From Paramecium sonneborni (Eukaryota; Ciliophora; Oligohymenophorea; Peniculida; Parameciidae), in assembly GCA_905182985.1 (NCBI GenBank), contig CAJJDN010000058.1, positions 404,039 through 468,038 on the forward strand: 64,000 bases of DNA, read 5' to 3'. This document shows positions 1-12,037 of the stretch, in pieces. The position numbers and the translations under genes are program-made. The notes below the pieces were generated by a model. It had not been told where the DNA came from and made no database searches. It worked only from the letters and a program-made list of their open reading frames with translations. Position 1 is the stretch's first letter, and every line of letters begins with the position of its first letter.

Positions 1-965
1 TAGCCATTAAAAAGTCTTCTTATTCTGCATTACGTTTTGCTATTTCAATAAATGAATAATACCAACGTGATGTTTTTTCTTTCAAATTATTGGGTCACAA
101 AAGCAATTCAGGTATCAATATTTATATATATATATATATAGTTATGCATTTTGCTGCTAAGAGTGAAAACATTAAAATTATTTTATAACTTTACTCTCTC
201 AACCCTTACTTGTTATTCACTTACAATGATGAACAAAAAAGACCTTTTGATATCATTTAAAAAAATTTCACATTAAGCAAACTTATTTCGGTTTTAGAAC
301 TTATTTTCATTAAGAATCATATTATTAAACAACATTTAAATTCAAATAGTTCATCAACTGATTAACCTATAAAAAATGAATAAAAATAATAAATGAAATA
401 AAAGGAATAAAATATTGAATTTGGCAAGAAAAATAGTTTCGATTTGGTTGAATCAGATGAGGAAGGCACAAATAGGATGGGATTAAATAATTTTTAAATA
501 TTACCTAATTTAAAAAGATAATAATCATAGCCTTCAAAAAGATCAAGCATAAAGAAGGAGAATAAGGTGTCTTGCGAAAATGCTGGACCTATATTTATTC
601 ATAAATCTATATAATAAGATAGAAATGATATAAAATAAATAGAATTGTAAAATCAATAAAATAACAGCAAATTCAATAAAAATAAATTTATCAATAAGTA
701 GATCCATAAATTATTGAAAGATTTAGAAAATATTCGAATTTTAATGTAGAATTAACAAGATTATTATTCTTAAATTGCATTAGAAAAATTATCTAATGCT
801 TTGATTCAATAATTAAATTATTACAAGGAGGATCCTCTAACAAATTTGATGATTTAAAATGCCACTTAATTACAGAAAATAGAGTTTGAATCTAAATAAA
901 CAAAAAGCCTTTCTTATGATAATTCTCCATTATTCTTAGATTATGAATAATTTATGAAGCTATGA
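1..965 (+). CDS. Ankyrin-repeat protein, C-terminal part (5' end outside window)
   Basis: The frame enters from the left edge and ends at TGA 963-965; about 310 residues are visible. A 30-nt intron (112-141, GT...TAG with a TA run) joins the two exons. The first ~70 residues read like an ankyrin repeat, with SVMHFAAKSENIKIIL followed by a turn and RPFDI, matching the usual TPLHxAA and PLD positions. Ankyrin repeats bind partner proteins. The remainder is hydrophilic, rich in Asn, Gln and Lys, and has no recognised domain. If the intron is not real an alternative start is the ATG at 393, but the upstream frame is coherent. The next gene is convergent, its stop only 23 bp away. Ankyrin call is by motif only. 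Confidence 0.6.
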
Positions 966-988
966 GTAATATATTAAACAAAAAATTA

Positions 989-1513
989 TCACTTTTTATG
1001 ATAAACTCTGGTTGGTAGAAGATTTGTTTATCTACGATTTCTAAAGAATTCAAATGAATGAAATGAACTGTTGTCTTAAGTCAAATCAAAATCAATCAAC
1101 TTATTTAGATTTTGATTGAATCTTTTTTATTTTAAAGTATTATTGAGATATGTTTCAATACTAAATTGCATTTTTTTATTAATCTCTTAAGAAGTCAGCA
1201 GAAGACTTTTATTTATATCTTTCAAATCTTCATTTCCTGATAATTCTAAATCTTTCATAAAGCTTTCACTTGAATCTCTATTTGGAATTAATTATCTAAC
1301 AATAGGGCTTTATTATTATGAACTTTGAATTTTATGTATAAAAAAGTTATGTTTGTTTTTTTATTTGCTATGATTAGCTTTAGGTTAAGGAGAACAATTA
1401 GGTAATTTAAGATGAGTATGTGGAGTTGATTTTGGTTATGTATAATTACGTGATGTATTAATTAAATAGATTTATCTCTATTTAGGTTTATTGAACAAAG
1501 AAGAGTTAATCAT
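989..1513 (-). CDS. Hypothetical protein, 174 aa
   Basis: An intronless frame of exactly 175 codons under the ciliate code runs from ATG at 1513 to TGA at 989. The product is hydrophilic. The N-terminal ~70 residues are rich in Pro, Asn, Gln and Lys; the C-terminal ~90 residues look more structured and acidic, around MKDLELSGNEDLKDIN. There is no signal peptide, membrane segment or recognised domain. It diverges from the zinc-finger gene that starts at 1553. Function unknown. The case for a real gene is the clean frame, sensible composition and fit between neighbours. Confidence 0.6.
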
Positions 1514-1552
1514 TTAATTATAAAATAATAATAAGTAAATAATATATATATA
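1514..1552. promoter_or_regulatory. 39-bp divergent intergenic region
   Basis: The whole space between two divergent start codons is 39 bp of almost pure A/T. Both promoters and both 5' leaders must lie here or inside the neighbouring coding regions. No particular motif can be defended beyond the AT run. Confidence 0.45.
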
Positions 1553-2366
1553 ATGCTAAGTGAATAGATAGTTAATCCTGAGCCTAAGATAGCAGCTGAA
1601 TTTGAAAATAAATTAGTTTGTAATATATGTGATGATGAACTTGAACGTCCAAGTCATTGGTATTATATAAATATACTAAATTAGTGATTTTTGTGGAAAG
1701 TCCACTTGTTCTAATTGCATCGTAAAAAGAAGAAAATTAAAGGATGAAGTTTATCATCCAGTTTGTGAATTTTGTGAACGTATATTCCTTGAGAGAATTC
1801 TAATTTTAAGTGCAAAAAAATAAAAGGAAGAGTTGACTATAACTTTAGAATTAGCGAATTCTGAATTAGCAAATAAAAGACAGTAAATTTATTCATTTAA
1901 GAATATGATTCATACTAATCCTGATACTAATTCTTCTGAACAAAAGATTTAAAAGCTTGATGAAGATATTATTGAAGCAACTTATTAAAAAAATACTTTA
2001 TCATAACAATTATAACAGATAGAAGCAAAGAAAATCGAAATTAAATAATCAAATATTGAAAAAACTCAAAGTGTAGATTAAAAATAAGTAAAATTATAAG
2101 AGACCACAAATAAAGCAATAAAAGCAAAAGATGAATTAGAAGACATATAAAAATAAATTGATGAGTTTTTAGCTAATTTACCATAACTTGAAGCAGAATA
2201 AAAATCAGCAATTACATAATTAGATTTTTCAAATTATGAATAAATCTTTAGAGGTAGTAATTTACCTGAACTAATGAATTAGTAAGCTATTAAATAGAGT
2301 TAAATTATGTTATAACCTAATAGTAAGAAAAAAAAAGATGAGAAAAAGGAATGCAAAATTTTTTGA
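1553..2366 (+). CDS. FYVE-like zinc-finger coiled-coil protein, 262 aa
   Basis: Exons 1553-1659 and 1685-2366 flank a 25-nt intron (1660-1684); spliced length is 789 nt, 263 codons with stop. The splice recreates a Cys codon (TG/T), giving residues ~21-70 four CxxC pairs: CNIC, CDFCG, CSNC and CEFC. The order resembles a FYVE finger (SHCDFCG in place of RHHCRxCG), but the basic phosphoinositide-binding patch is not canonical. The rest is a Glu/Gln/Lys-rich coiled coil ending in a Lys-rich stretch before CKIF. FYVE fingers recruit proteins to endosomal membranes; that role is inferred. A related PHD/FYVE-type finger is possible. Confidence 0.7.
1660..1684 (+). other. 25-nt intron
   Basis: GTATTA...TTAG. 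Removal restores a cysteine codon in the zinc finger and keeps the frame. It is a good example of the tiny introns that run through this window. Confidence 0.85.
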
Positions 2367-2424
2367 ATTATCTCAAACAATTGATTTATATAATATTCCA
2401 CAGTGAAATGGTTATTGAATTCTA

Positions 2425-3208
2425 TCAAGATTACTGTTATTTCATTATATAATATTAACCAAGAGGAATTCTAGTAATATCTATTAATTAACAATCTGGA
2501 TGAATTCGATTCAAAACTTCTTCAAAATTTCCAATTTCATCAGCCAATCTATAAATTATATTTATTAATCATTTACCCATATTTAACAGCATCTTTTCCT
2601 GTAAATATATTAGCATTATAAATTAAATCTTTAACATCTGCATCTTATTTTTATAATTGTGGTCTATATTTATCACAATGATCAAAAAATTATTATCTCA
2701 TTATACCAAATTAATCTTTTATAATACTTTCCATTCCTTCATCCCTTTCATCATTTAAACCTGTATAATTTTGGAAGAGCATTCTATTTAAAATATATTT
2801 TAAATCAATTTACTTATTTGAAGAAAACTTTCTAGGTTCAAATCCTAATCTCCTAGTTACATTCTAAATTTTCAGATTCAAATATAGTACTCCTATTGAA
2901 CCTACTAAAGATGCTTCATCAACAAATATCTTATTTCCAATTGATAATAAATAATAGCCAGCTGATAATGCAGAATCTTCTGCAAAAGTGTAAAGTGGTA
3001 ATTTATGAGTTTTTGCAAATAATTCTATTTTCTTTTTCATTAATTCTCCTTAAACAAGTAGACCTCCTGTGGAATTAATTACAACTGCTAAGGCTTTCAT
3101 TCTAGAAAGTGGCTTTAAGGATTCCTCAACTAATTTAGCACTATTATAATCAATTCCTGAATTAATTCTCAAAATAGGAATTGTAGGTTTAAACCATTTA
3201 TTAAACAT
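2425..3208 (-). CDS. S49-family (SppA-like) serine peptidase, ~251 aa
   Basis: The frame contains the S49 signature SAGYYLLSIGNKIFV followed by GSIGV, the loop carrying the nucleophilic Ser in the SppA/protease IV/SohB family, and an upstream VVINSTGGLL strand. The expected KYGLADEIG near the C-terminus appears only after removing a 28-nt intron (2549-2576). Spliced length is 252 codons. S49 enzymes cleave signal peptides or membrane proteins; the eukaryotic examples I know are mostly plastid or mitochondrial. This single-domain form lacks an obvious membrane anchor and the N-terminal half of bacterial SppA. An in-frame ATG at 3241 would overlap the upstream stop, so 3208 is preferred. Confidence 0.85.
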
Positions 3209-3222
3209 ATTTAATTATATTA

Positions 3223-6117
3223 TCAATTCATTTTGATCCATTTAGCTAAGATAAAGAGTAATGCATCAATCATTATTGGTTTTGACAAATAATCATGAAA
3301 AGGTAGTTTTCTAGTTTAGGCTCTATTTTCTTCATCCATACAACCAATCAATCCAATAATTCTTGGTTCTACTTTGAATTCTGCATATACTTCTTTAATT
3401 GAATTGAATAAAATATTTAATTCCTCTTCAAATTATTCAATACTAATAAATAAGAGTTATAGTCCTTTACAACAAAGTTAATTTTCATTGTTTCTCATTT
3501 AATAATTATCATTATTGATCTTTAATTGTTGATTATCAATATTCTACTTTTATTAATTACTATTTTACTATAATTACAAATCGCTATTTAATAGTTTAAC
3601 AAGAGTACTCACTATTTGAGATCTCTATGTTATATACTCATATGTGATTCCAATATTCGTTAATTAATGGGATAAGGCATAAAGATCAAGATCTACATTT
3701 TCACATATTAATATTTTAGGACACTAAATATAAAAATAAAAATACTCGACAATTAAATTTGTTTTTTTATTATTTAATTTTTTCCATCTTCTCAAAACAA
3801 TCCAATAAATCATTAGGTTACATAGTACCACTAGTAAAACATAAAGAAGAGTATATAGATGATCTACCCTATCCTAATCCACCAAATGTTAATTATTGAG
3901 ATGGTTAAGAACTTACACCTTCTATTTTCTTTTAAGTTTCATTCACATAATCAAAAAAGTATGGTTGTATTTTTAACATTTATTCCACTCTATTTGAAAT
4001 ACCATTCTTAGATTCTATTGAAACTTCATCATCTTATTAGTCAGAAAGACTATCATCTGATTCATTAGATTATTCTTGAATTTACTTTTGTTTTTCTTTA
4101 GATTCTTTATTCTCACTTTAGATAATGTTAATATTTAATTTTTGTCTTGCTTCTTTCAGTTCTATATTTGAACTCTCTGGTTATAGACTAGACATTGAAG
4201 ATTAATATCTTTTTAATCCTTCTTTATTCTAATACAATTAATAGAAACTTTATTAATTTGTAAATTCAGACAATCTTTTTTAATTGACATTTTAATAAAA
4301 TTATGGATAAAGGTTTTTTATCTTTATGATAAAACTGAATTCTTCCTTATTACCAATTCGTTCATAATTATATTCAAATGGTATTTAGGACAAACATTGG
4401 GTTAAATAAAAAGCAATCAAAATAGATTATGAATATTATCTAAGACTACCAAGATCTAATATTTTTTATTTCAATATTTATGATTTAAAGAATCTAACTG
4501 TTCTTTCTATAATTTTAAGAATTGAGAAATTAGTTTCATGAGCTTTGACTTTTACAACAAATTCTATATGTTCATTCAACATTTGACTTTTGGAAACACT
4601 AAATATTATAGAACCTCTAACAGTTGCTTATATTGAAGTTACTAATAAATTAAGTAAGATTTATCTTAATCTATTTGGATCAGTTCTAATGAATTAAGGA
4701 ACATTCTATTTAATATTAATAGATATTTTTAATCCTCTGAAAATGGCTTAAGATTTGACTACATTAATGATATCAGTTATAAATTCTTAGATCTATATAT
4801 CTAATTAAACTAAATCTAATTTATCTTTCTTTTGCAATTATGCATAATCAAGAATATCATTAGCAGTATTAATTAATAATTTACATCCTGCAAGTGCTGG
4901 ACTAATGTATTTTTCTTTAATATCTGAAGGAGTAGTATTCTTAATAATTAGATATAACATACCATAATAATCTCTAACATTGAAATAGTACAATTAAGAG
5001 GTTATTTAATCTTTTGGGATATATCACTGATCAGAAAATCATTATTTTTATTAGCATTCAATATTGTAGTAATATATGGATCTTCTGTAATGTCAGATAC
5101 AAATATCACAATTTAAGGTTTCTATTTGTAGATAAGAGGTGATAAAACAACTTGTAAATAACAAGATTCGAATTTTATATAAATTTTGAGGGAGAAATCA
5201 ATAGAAGAATGATTGTTTGAAAATTTCAAATGATTGAATGCAATTAGATTATCGAAGAATGATTTAAATTGCATTTTTTTGGTTAATAATTGTAATCTCT
5301 TGATTTATGAAGGATCGCTTTCATTATGATTATCCAAATTAGTTGGAACTCAAGAATATAAACTTATACAATACTCTAAAGTTTATGCAAATTTTAGGAA
5401 TTGTGCAATATCTTAACTTCTATGGAATTTAGGTAATAATAAAGATGATTCTTCAAGAAGCAATCCAAAGTCATACAACTCTGTTTCAAGAAATTGAGTA
5501 CTTAGTTAATCTTCTTTCATAACAATATTGGATAACTAAGAATTTATCACTTACACATTTTTATTCAAACTCTCTATTAAATATATTCCAAATTCTGCTG
5601 ATGATAGTATAGCTTCATTCATTTGATCTTATTAAACTGATTCAGTTTATTGATCATCCTGTCTTTATTCATGTGGTATTTAAGAAATATTCCTATTTTC
5701 AGGTATCTCTATTTATAATTGATGAAGAGTTCTACTAGGATTAGAAAGTCTCTATGAATTTAAATAAGTGTAACTCACTTTGCTACTAGAACCTAATGCT
5801 ACTAATTAAGAATTTGAATTATTCCTAATATTCTTTTTATTGATAATAATCATCAAGAATTGTAAAAAGACATGAATCACCACTATCTTTATTCCAAATA
5901 TGATAGTTATTTTAGAATCCATCTCAAAGTTTCTTAATAATGTATAAATCAAATTAAAGATTATTGCTAATGTCTAACAAACCTATGATTCTATTGCAAA
6001 AACAAAACACACTAAAATCAAGAACTTATCAAGTATTCTTGAAAATAATTGTTACGTTGTATAATAATCTAACTCTTCCCAACAAATTATCAAGCTTATG
6101 AATTTTAATAATGTCAT
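3223..6117 (-). CDS. Hybrid histidine-kinase homologue lacking phosphorylation sites, 942 aa
   Basis: Three introns (3724-3745, 4940-4962, 5349-5369) give 943 codons exactly. Order: N-terminal membrane region with about four hydrophobic segments (residues ~1-95), Q/S-rich linker, PAS-like region, DHp-like helix at ~355, ATPase-like region, acidic Q-rich linker, C-terminal receiver-like domain. The H-box reads DISQKIKQPLN, where SHEIRTPLN is usual, so the phospho-accepting His is Gln (codon at 5014-5016). Downstream, DPNRLRQILLNLL is good, but the N-box Asn is replaced and no clear DxGxG box is seen. The receiver has ILICENVD and YLSKPI, but the Asp strand reads LLFISI, with Ser at 3442-3444. 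It may act as a sensor scaffold rather than a kinase. Confidence 0.75.
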
Positions 6118-6510
6118 GAGATTTATTAATCCATTTTTTATCTTGATTAATTTTATTAGTAGCACTTCGAAAATCGCAATCAATAATATTTGGGTCTATA
6201 ATGCCAATTTATATTACCAAGATTCTATATATTAATATGTATTTGTCTCCTTCAATGTCTAAAGTTATGGCATCTCCTGTCACAATGATAATATCACACA
6301 TTTAATAGATAGATACGAGGACCATAAGTAATCTCCACTACTCTTTGTTCTTCAAATGTTCTTAATAAATCACAAAATATTCTTTAAATTTATATTACAT
6401 AAAATTAATAATTATTTTTATTTTAATATTAACTTATAATTTATTTAAAATATTGCAAAAAAGAAGTACAAAGTCTGAACACTCAATTTAAGTTCTTTCG
6501 ATACTTTTAT
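6118..6510. other. Intergenic, AT-rich
   Basis: Lies upstream of the kinase homologue (-) and the small plus-strand gene. A minus frame is open from about 6400 to 6060, but it overlaps the kinase start in another frame and looks less protein-like. The most AT-rich part, about 6380-6470, is the likely promoter zone for both genes. Confidence 0.3.
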
Positions 6511-6909
6511 GGCTAATTATATCATTAATAATTTATACATAGAAAGAGTAAAAATTTATGCTCCAAACCTTACTAAACTAGAATACATCAATTAAGATTA
6601 TAAAAACCAAAAGTTACTTAATAATTTCAACTTGAATCCTTTTTTCACTGATACTAGGAAATTTCTTCAGAATTTTCACTTAAGGTGATGTTGTAAGAGT
6701 AGAAATTAGCTGAAGCATTAAAGAATTTAGAGACTATAGGAACAAGAGTATTAGAAGTTTCAGGATTTAAAATCACTAAAAAAACATCATATACTTTTAT
6801 GATTGTTGGAGAAATGTGAAGATTTTCTATTTTAAAAGTGTAAAAACATTTAAATGCTGATCAATAAAGCAATTTAAGATGAATTTGAACCAAAATTTGA
6901 AGATTTATT
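6511..6909 (+). CDS. Small hypothetical protein, gene model unresolved
   Basis: A plus-strand frame starts at ATG 6511 (MANYIINNLYIERVKIY). Coding-like sequence continues in other frames, including EALKNLETIGTRVLEVSGFK around 6710-6780 and a last exon ending in EFEPKFEDLL before TGA at 6907-6909. A 25-nt GT...TAG segment at about 6686-6710 is a likely intron, but the whole model does not join cleanly. The central segment faintly recalls Alba-type nucleic-acid-binding proteins; I would not name it on this. It sits between two minus-strand genes. Confidence 0.35.
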
Positions 6910-6936
6910 ATGATATCATTACATAAATGTTAAAGA

Positions 6937-9900
6937 TCAGCTATTTTCATTCTTGTTTAATTTCATCATTCTTAATTAATTAACTGCATCACTTGGTAAA
7001 GATTGTTGTAGCTATTGTAGAGCACCAACTCTTCTCGGTAATGATTCATGCATATTTTATTGATTATTATTTGATTATTACTGTTTCTTTTGTATTTCTA
7101 ATTTATTTCTTTATTCTTCTTTGATTTTCATCTATTATATCTTTTCTATTTGTTATTTAGACTATTATAAGAAAATTAAATTACTCTTATGCAATTATTC
7201 CAAACTTATTGAATAGATTAGAAAAATACATCACTCTATAACGTTTTTGGATTCTCACAGTAAAAAATACAGAGATCACTATACAATTACTCACATGTGG
7301 CTAACTGTTAAGATAAATCTGTAATTTCTAATAAAAGTTATTATGAAAAGTCTTCAAATCTACTAACTTTATCATTTGGATGCTTAGATTAACTTTTTAT
7401 TGCATTTTAGACAAACTTTTATATTTTCTTAATTTCATTAATATCAATATTCATCTAAGAGATAGGTAATTTAGACATAAAATCAAGAAGATCCATACGA
7501 TCATTTGAAAAGAATGATCCTTTTCCCTCTTTTTCATATATTTATTCACATTCTAAAACTATACTCATTAATAATGTTTCTTTTCCATCAGCACTTTTAA
7601 TATCTGCAGCTTTAGTTATTGCATCTATTTTAAATCCAAAAGCTCCTCCTCTTGCAGAATCTCCATTCACATAATTACCAATAGCTAAAGTGCATTTTAT
7701 TAATAATTTAAATGCTTAATCATTTTTTTAGAATTCAAATCCTTTTTTTAATTGTTTTAATTTTCCTCTACATTCTTTACACATATCCATTCCTACAAAT
7801 TCAGCCTTAATAGCTTACATTCTATCTCCATTTCCTGGGACTTAACATAATTCTAAGTAAAATAGATCTGCTATTTATAAGGTCTCTTTATCTAATTCTT
7901 CTGGATTAGCATATAAAGATCTTTCTTAATCAGTTGGAACAACATTTAATAGAGATTCTATTACATTAAGATTTAATATTGATTTATCACATTCTAATAA
8001 AGCATTCTTTATTTTTTCATTACTCATTCTTAATTTACCTAAAATTAACTCAATATTCTTAGTTCTTTCTCCACTTAATAAACTTATTTTTTAAATTTCT
8101 TTTTTTTTATCACTTTATCCAATACTTTATTAAATTTGTTTAGCTGGTTTTGATGCAAATTTTTCTTCAATAGATTTAACATCGAATTTGATTTCAGTTT
8201 CATTCATACCTTGAAAAACAGAATTTCCAATTTAATCAGGTTTTAAAATATTCCAACTTAATCCTTTTAATGGAACTGATGGTTAACATTTAGGTTTTGT
8301 CGGAACAGGAGGTTTAGCATTAGGTAAAGGAGGAGCTTTTCCACCTGGAGGAGGTGGTGGAGGAGGAGGTCCACCAGATTTAGCTCCAGGAGGAGGTGGT
8401 GGAGGGGGAGGTGGTGGTGCTCCAGTTTTACCACCAGGAGGAGGTGGAGGTGGTGGAGGAGGTGGTAGTCCAGTTTTATTACCTGGTGGTGGTGGTGGTG
8501 GAGGAGGTGGAGGTGGTGGTGGAAGAGCTGAATTATTAGTAGATTTATTAGATGGAGGAGGAGGAGGAGGAGGTGGTGGAGGTGGAGCTGTTTATTAAGG
8601 AACAGACTTAATTATTGTAATATTTTCAGAAGGATTTGGTGGTGGTTCTGATCCTCCATCTGGTGGTTATATTTTACATAATTAAGGTTGAGTATGAGTT
8701 GTTTTTAATCTATTTATTTCATTAGTATATTCTTCTAATTTTGCTTCTAATTCAGCTACTTATTGTGCTTTTGCCATCACTTTTTAAGCTTCTAAAAGTT
8801 AATTATTCATATCTTAAAATTTATTTTTGAGTTAAGAGTATTATTAACTTTATTCTTGTAATTTTTTGTTGTCTTCTATTAAAAGGTTTAGTTTCTCATT
8901 TAAATTTTTAAAATCTCTTTAACTTTCCTAAGAACTTCTCTATTTAATTTCCAATTATAAATAAGTCTAAAATTTATATTTTATTATTTTACAATTTATT
9001 ATTTATATCCATCTTCTCTCTCTTTACGCATTTAATCTCTTTTCTTTTAATCTGCCATTATCTAATCCAATTTTTTTGTTAATAAATCAATTAATCTAGA
9101 TAAAATACTTACTCCAGAAGACTCATCATTCAATTTAATAAGTAATTCCTATATATCAGGTAAAGAATTAGCTTTTTTCATAGCATTTAATATCATTTAT
9201 TAATTTGTTGACTCATTTCCTCTACTCTACCATAATCCTTTCAAAGCACCAACTAATCCTTCTCCACTCTTTTTTTTAGTTATTGTTGATGTAAATAATG
9301 GATTCTATCTTTCTAAAATTGTTTATCTTGGATTAAAAGCTGGCTATATTAATTAATCATAAACATCTAATTAAACTTAAAGTTAATTCTTTTAAATCTC
9401 AAAATACTCTGGATCAACATTAAAATTATCATCCAAATATCCATATTTAAATATCAAAGGCTTTTTGGGATCAAAATCATAAAGATTATTAAAATAATAA
9501 TTCTCTAACTGACTATGATGTGGAGTATACTTTTAATCATACAAAAATTGCATTGCGTAATCATATGAACAATTTGCTATTTAATATTCCTAATTTTTTA
9601 ATTTTAGTTTAACATCATCATATATTACTGTCAAACCATATTATTCTATCTATTATTTAATTAATTCACACATTTCATCATCTGAATGTGTCTCTGCCAA
9701 AGCATTTATAAATGTACAAGCATCTCGTATAAGATATAGATTTTATTACACCTCCATTATTTTAAATATAGGTTCTGTGGCAAATCTCCACTTTGCTTCA
9801 TCTCTTAGTAATTTTAGAATTTCTATTATATTCTCAATACATTTATCTTAATTAACACATATATCAGCTAATATCTATAAAATTAATGTGACATTAAAAG

Positions 9901-10439
9901 CATTGTATGGATTCATATGTCTAAACAACCAAGATATGTGCTATTATTCCAATGATATTGAAGGCAGTTTACCAATAATATTGTGAATTATGATTATTAT
10001 TAATATTTATTTATCTAAGTCTTTTTGTTATTCTTAAGTTATTATCGTAATTATGTTGTAAGTATTAATTAGATCTAAACATTCACTTGGTGTGCAATTA
10101 ACTATAAATTTTGCAGCTTAGTACAATAATATTATATCATCACATTTCTTTAAAGAATCAAAAATTATTGATTTGAGAGCTTGCTCATGCAAATATTGCA
10201 GTTATATTAATATATCTAATATAGATTTATTAAATTTTACCTTAATCCAAATCACGTAATGCTGGATTTATTTGCATAAGTTCTTAAATACGCAAGGGCT
10301 TTTAATATCCCACTTTTTGTTTAGGATCAAACTTCAATTCAATATCCTATCGATAACTATTACAATTTACATGATCATCGTATTTGTAATGTAAAGTACA
10401 AGCATGACGCTTGAATAATTTTGATTACTCTTGACCCAT
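6937..10439 (-). CDS. Formin (FH1-FH2 actin nucleator)
   Basis: Start MGQEQSKLFKRH at 10439, stop TGA at 6937. At least two introns (10216-10240, 7162-7184); others are unplaced because the length is not yet a multiple of three. The N-terminal half is helical, as in the GBD/FH3 regulatory region, followed by a coiled coil. The FH1 segment (about 8290-8600) is long polyproline runs that would bind profilin. FH2 follows: WNILKPDQIGNSVFQG, then GKLRMSNEK, IESLLNVVPT, FYLELCQVPGNGDRM and AIGNYVNG, all family landmarks. A basic, Gln-rich tail (~90 residues) ends the protein. Formins nucleate unbranched actin filaments at the cortex, phagosome or division site. FH2 and FH1 are certain; the exact N-terminal model is not. 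Confidence 0.9.
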
Positions 10440-10613
10440 TTTGATTAATTAAAATAATTATAAAACAAATTCAAAGATTTTAAATCTGTTTTCAGTATTA
10501 AGAATCTAAGCAAATGCTTAATTTTTTTCTATTAAATTATTGTACTGATAATGTTATTGTACTGATAATCTCTAAATGGAACTAATTAAAATTTAAATTT
10601 AATAATAAATTTA

Positions 10614-11845
10614 ATGTCTATATCTCCTACAAACAAAAGAAGGTTCAAGTTAAAATATGAAGTTGTAACAGTATTTATTATGAATATGATAAGCCTGGGA
10701 TGTATGTTGATGACTTTGTTTCAAAAATAGCATCTCATAAAAGAAGAGCTTCATCTCAAAGCAAAATATAGCCAAGTATATTGGAGAATTATGAAAATAA
10801 AGTTCACAATGTTTTTGAAAAGTAAATGTAAGAGGCTGAAAAATTGCATAACAAAGTGAAGTACTGTTATTTTTAAACAGACCATAGAGAGATTAGTTAT
10901 CTAAAAAGGAACTCATAGAAAAATTAGTAGATCAAATGTAGGATCATTTACATTAAAAAGAGAAAGAATTATTTGAAACAAGCAATATAGAAGATCAAAA
11001 GAGATTGGAAAAGAGGAAATCAATATTTTATTAAGAGCAATCCCATTTAGCAATGCTTGAATAAATGAAGGAAAGATTTGCATTCTAGTAAGAAAACATA
11101 AAATAGGATGAAAGAAAAAAGTTAAAACATCAAATCGATTCATCACCAATGAGAGGAGCTCGTAAAAAAACTAATTTTGAATGCCAGTTATATGAGTAAG
11201 AATAAATTGAATATGGTCTCTAAGAATATTATAAACTACAGAGAATCAAAAAAAATGTTTAAAAATAATTAAATCGAATGGGATTAGTTGATTCATCCAT
11301 TCCTGATCAAAGAATTCATTCACGTAAACAATCACTATTATAAAATTCATCATAATTAATACATAGTAGTTTATAAACTTAAGAAAAATCTAAATCTAAA
11401 AGTAATCCCAAAACTTACAATACTAATAATATCTTAAAAAGAATTAAAGAGAAAATCCAACACATTCACACTAATTATAGTAATAACAACTCAATGAGCA
11501 CTCTTCTAACATGCTGCGATCAAGAAATTTAATAATTAAAGAGAATCGATAATGATATCTCAAAAAAGAAGAAAATTTAGATCAAAAAGTTCAGGGTTAT
11601 TTAAAGTGATCTAGATGCTATAGGTTTTATGAGATTTCAAAGAACTAAAATGCAATGATAATATTTTTAAATTATAATATTAATCCTACATTAAATATAT
11701 GAATTAACAGTCAGCATTAATTAAAAAATTATTTATTAATTTAAATAATTAAGAGAGCAATTTAAAAAATTAAGATCATATCTTCAAGAATTTTAACAAT
11801 AACATATAAATATTTCAATAATATATAAATAGGGAATAACTATGA
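10614..11845 (+). CDS. Coiled-coil protein, 387 aa
   Basis: Start MSISPTNKRRFKLKYE. Introns 10665-10693, 10861-10880 and 11624-11642 (29, 20 and 19 nt) give 388 codons exactly. The middle is strongly charged coiled coil (for example LEKRKSIFYQEQSHLAMLEQ); the second half is Ser, Asn and Gln-rich with basic patches. No domain recognised. The third intron is inferred: without it the frame meets TGA at 11656-11658, and by chance continues open past that stop. An end at 11658 is the main alternative. Such proteins are common in ciliate cortical and basal-body structures, but that role is not shown here. Confidence 0.6.
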
Positions 11846-12037
11846 AAAATATTTCATTTTTTAAGAAAAGCCTCATTAGTTTTTAATTAAAATAGGGAAT
11901 GGATAAATTATTCTTATCGTTGGAAAGGAGTTTCGTTTATGCAATCATTAAATAATTAAAAGATGAAAAAAAGAAAGTATTTGATTAATCGATTATAGAA
12001 ATATTTTTATTAATTATATAAATTATATTAATTAAAT

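Noticed and set aside
121..141. TA dinucleotide run as a microsatellite or telomere-like element
   Set aside because: It forms part of a 30-nt intron, and no C4A2/C3(A/C)A2-type telomere repeat is present at either window end.
2832..2846. GGTTCAAATCC, like a tRNA B box
   Set aside because: It lies within the S49 peptidase coding sequence and no acceptor stem, D arm or anticodon arm can be built around it.
6511..6909. Firm assignment of the small gene to the Alba family
   Set aside because: The similarity is faint, and the exon structure could not be joined into one frame.
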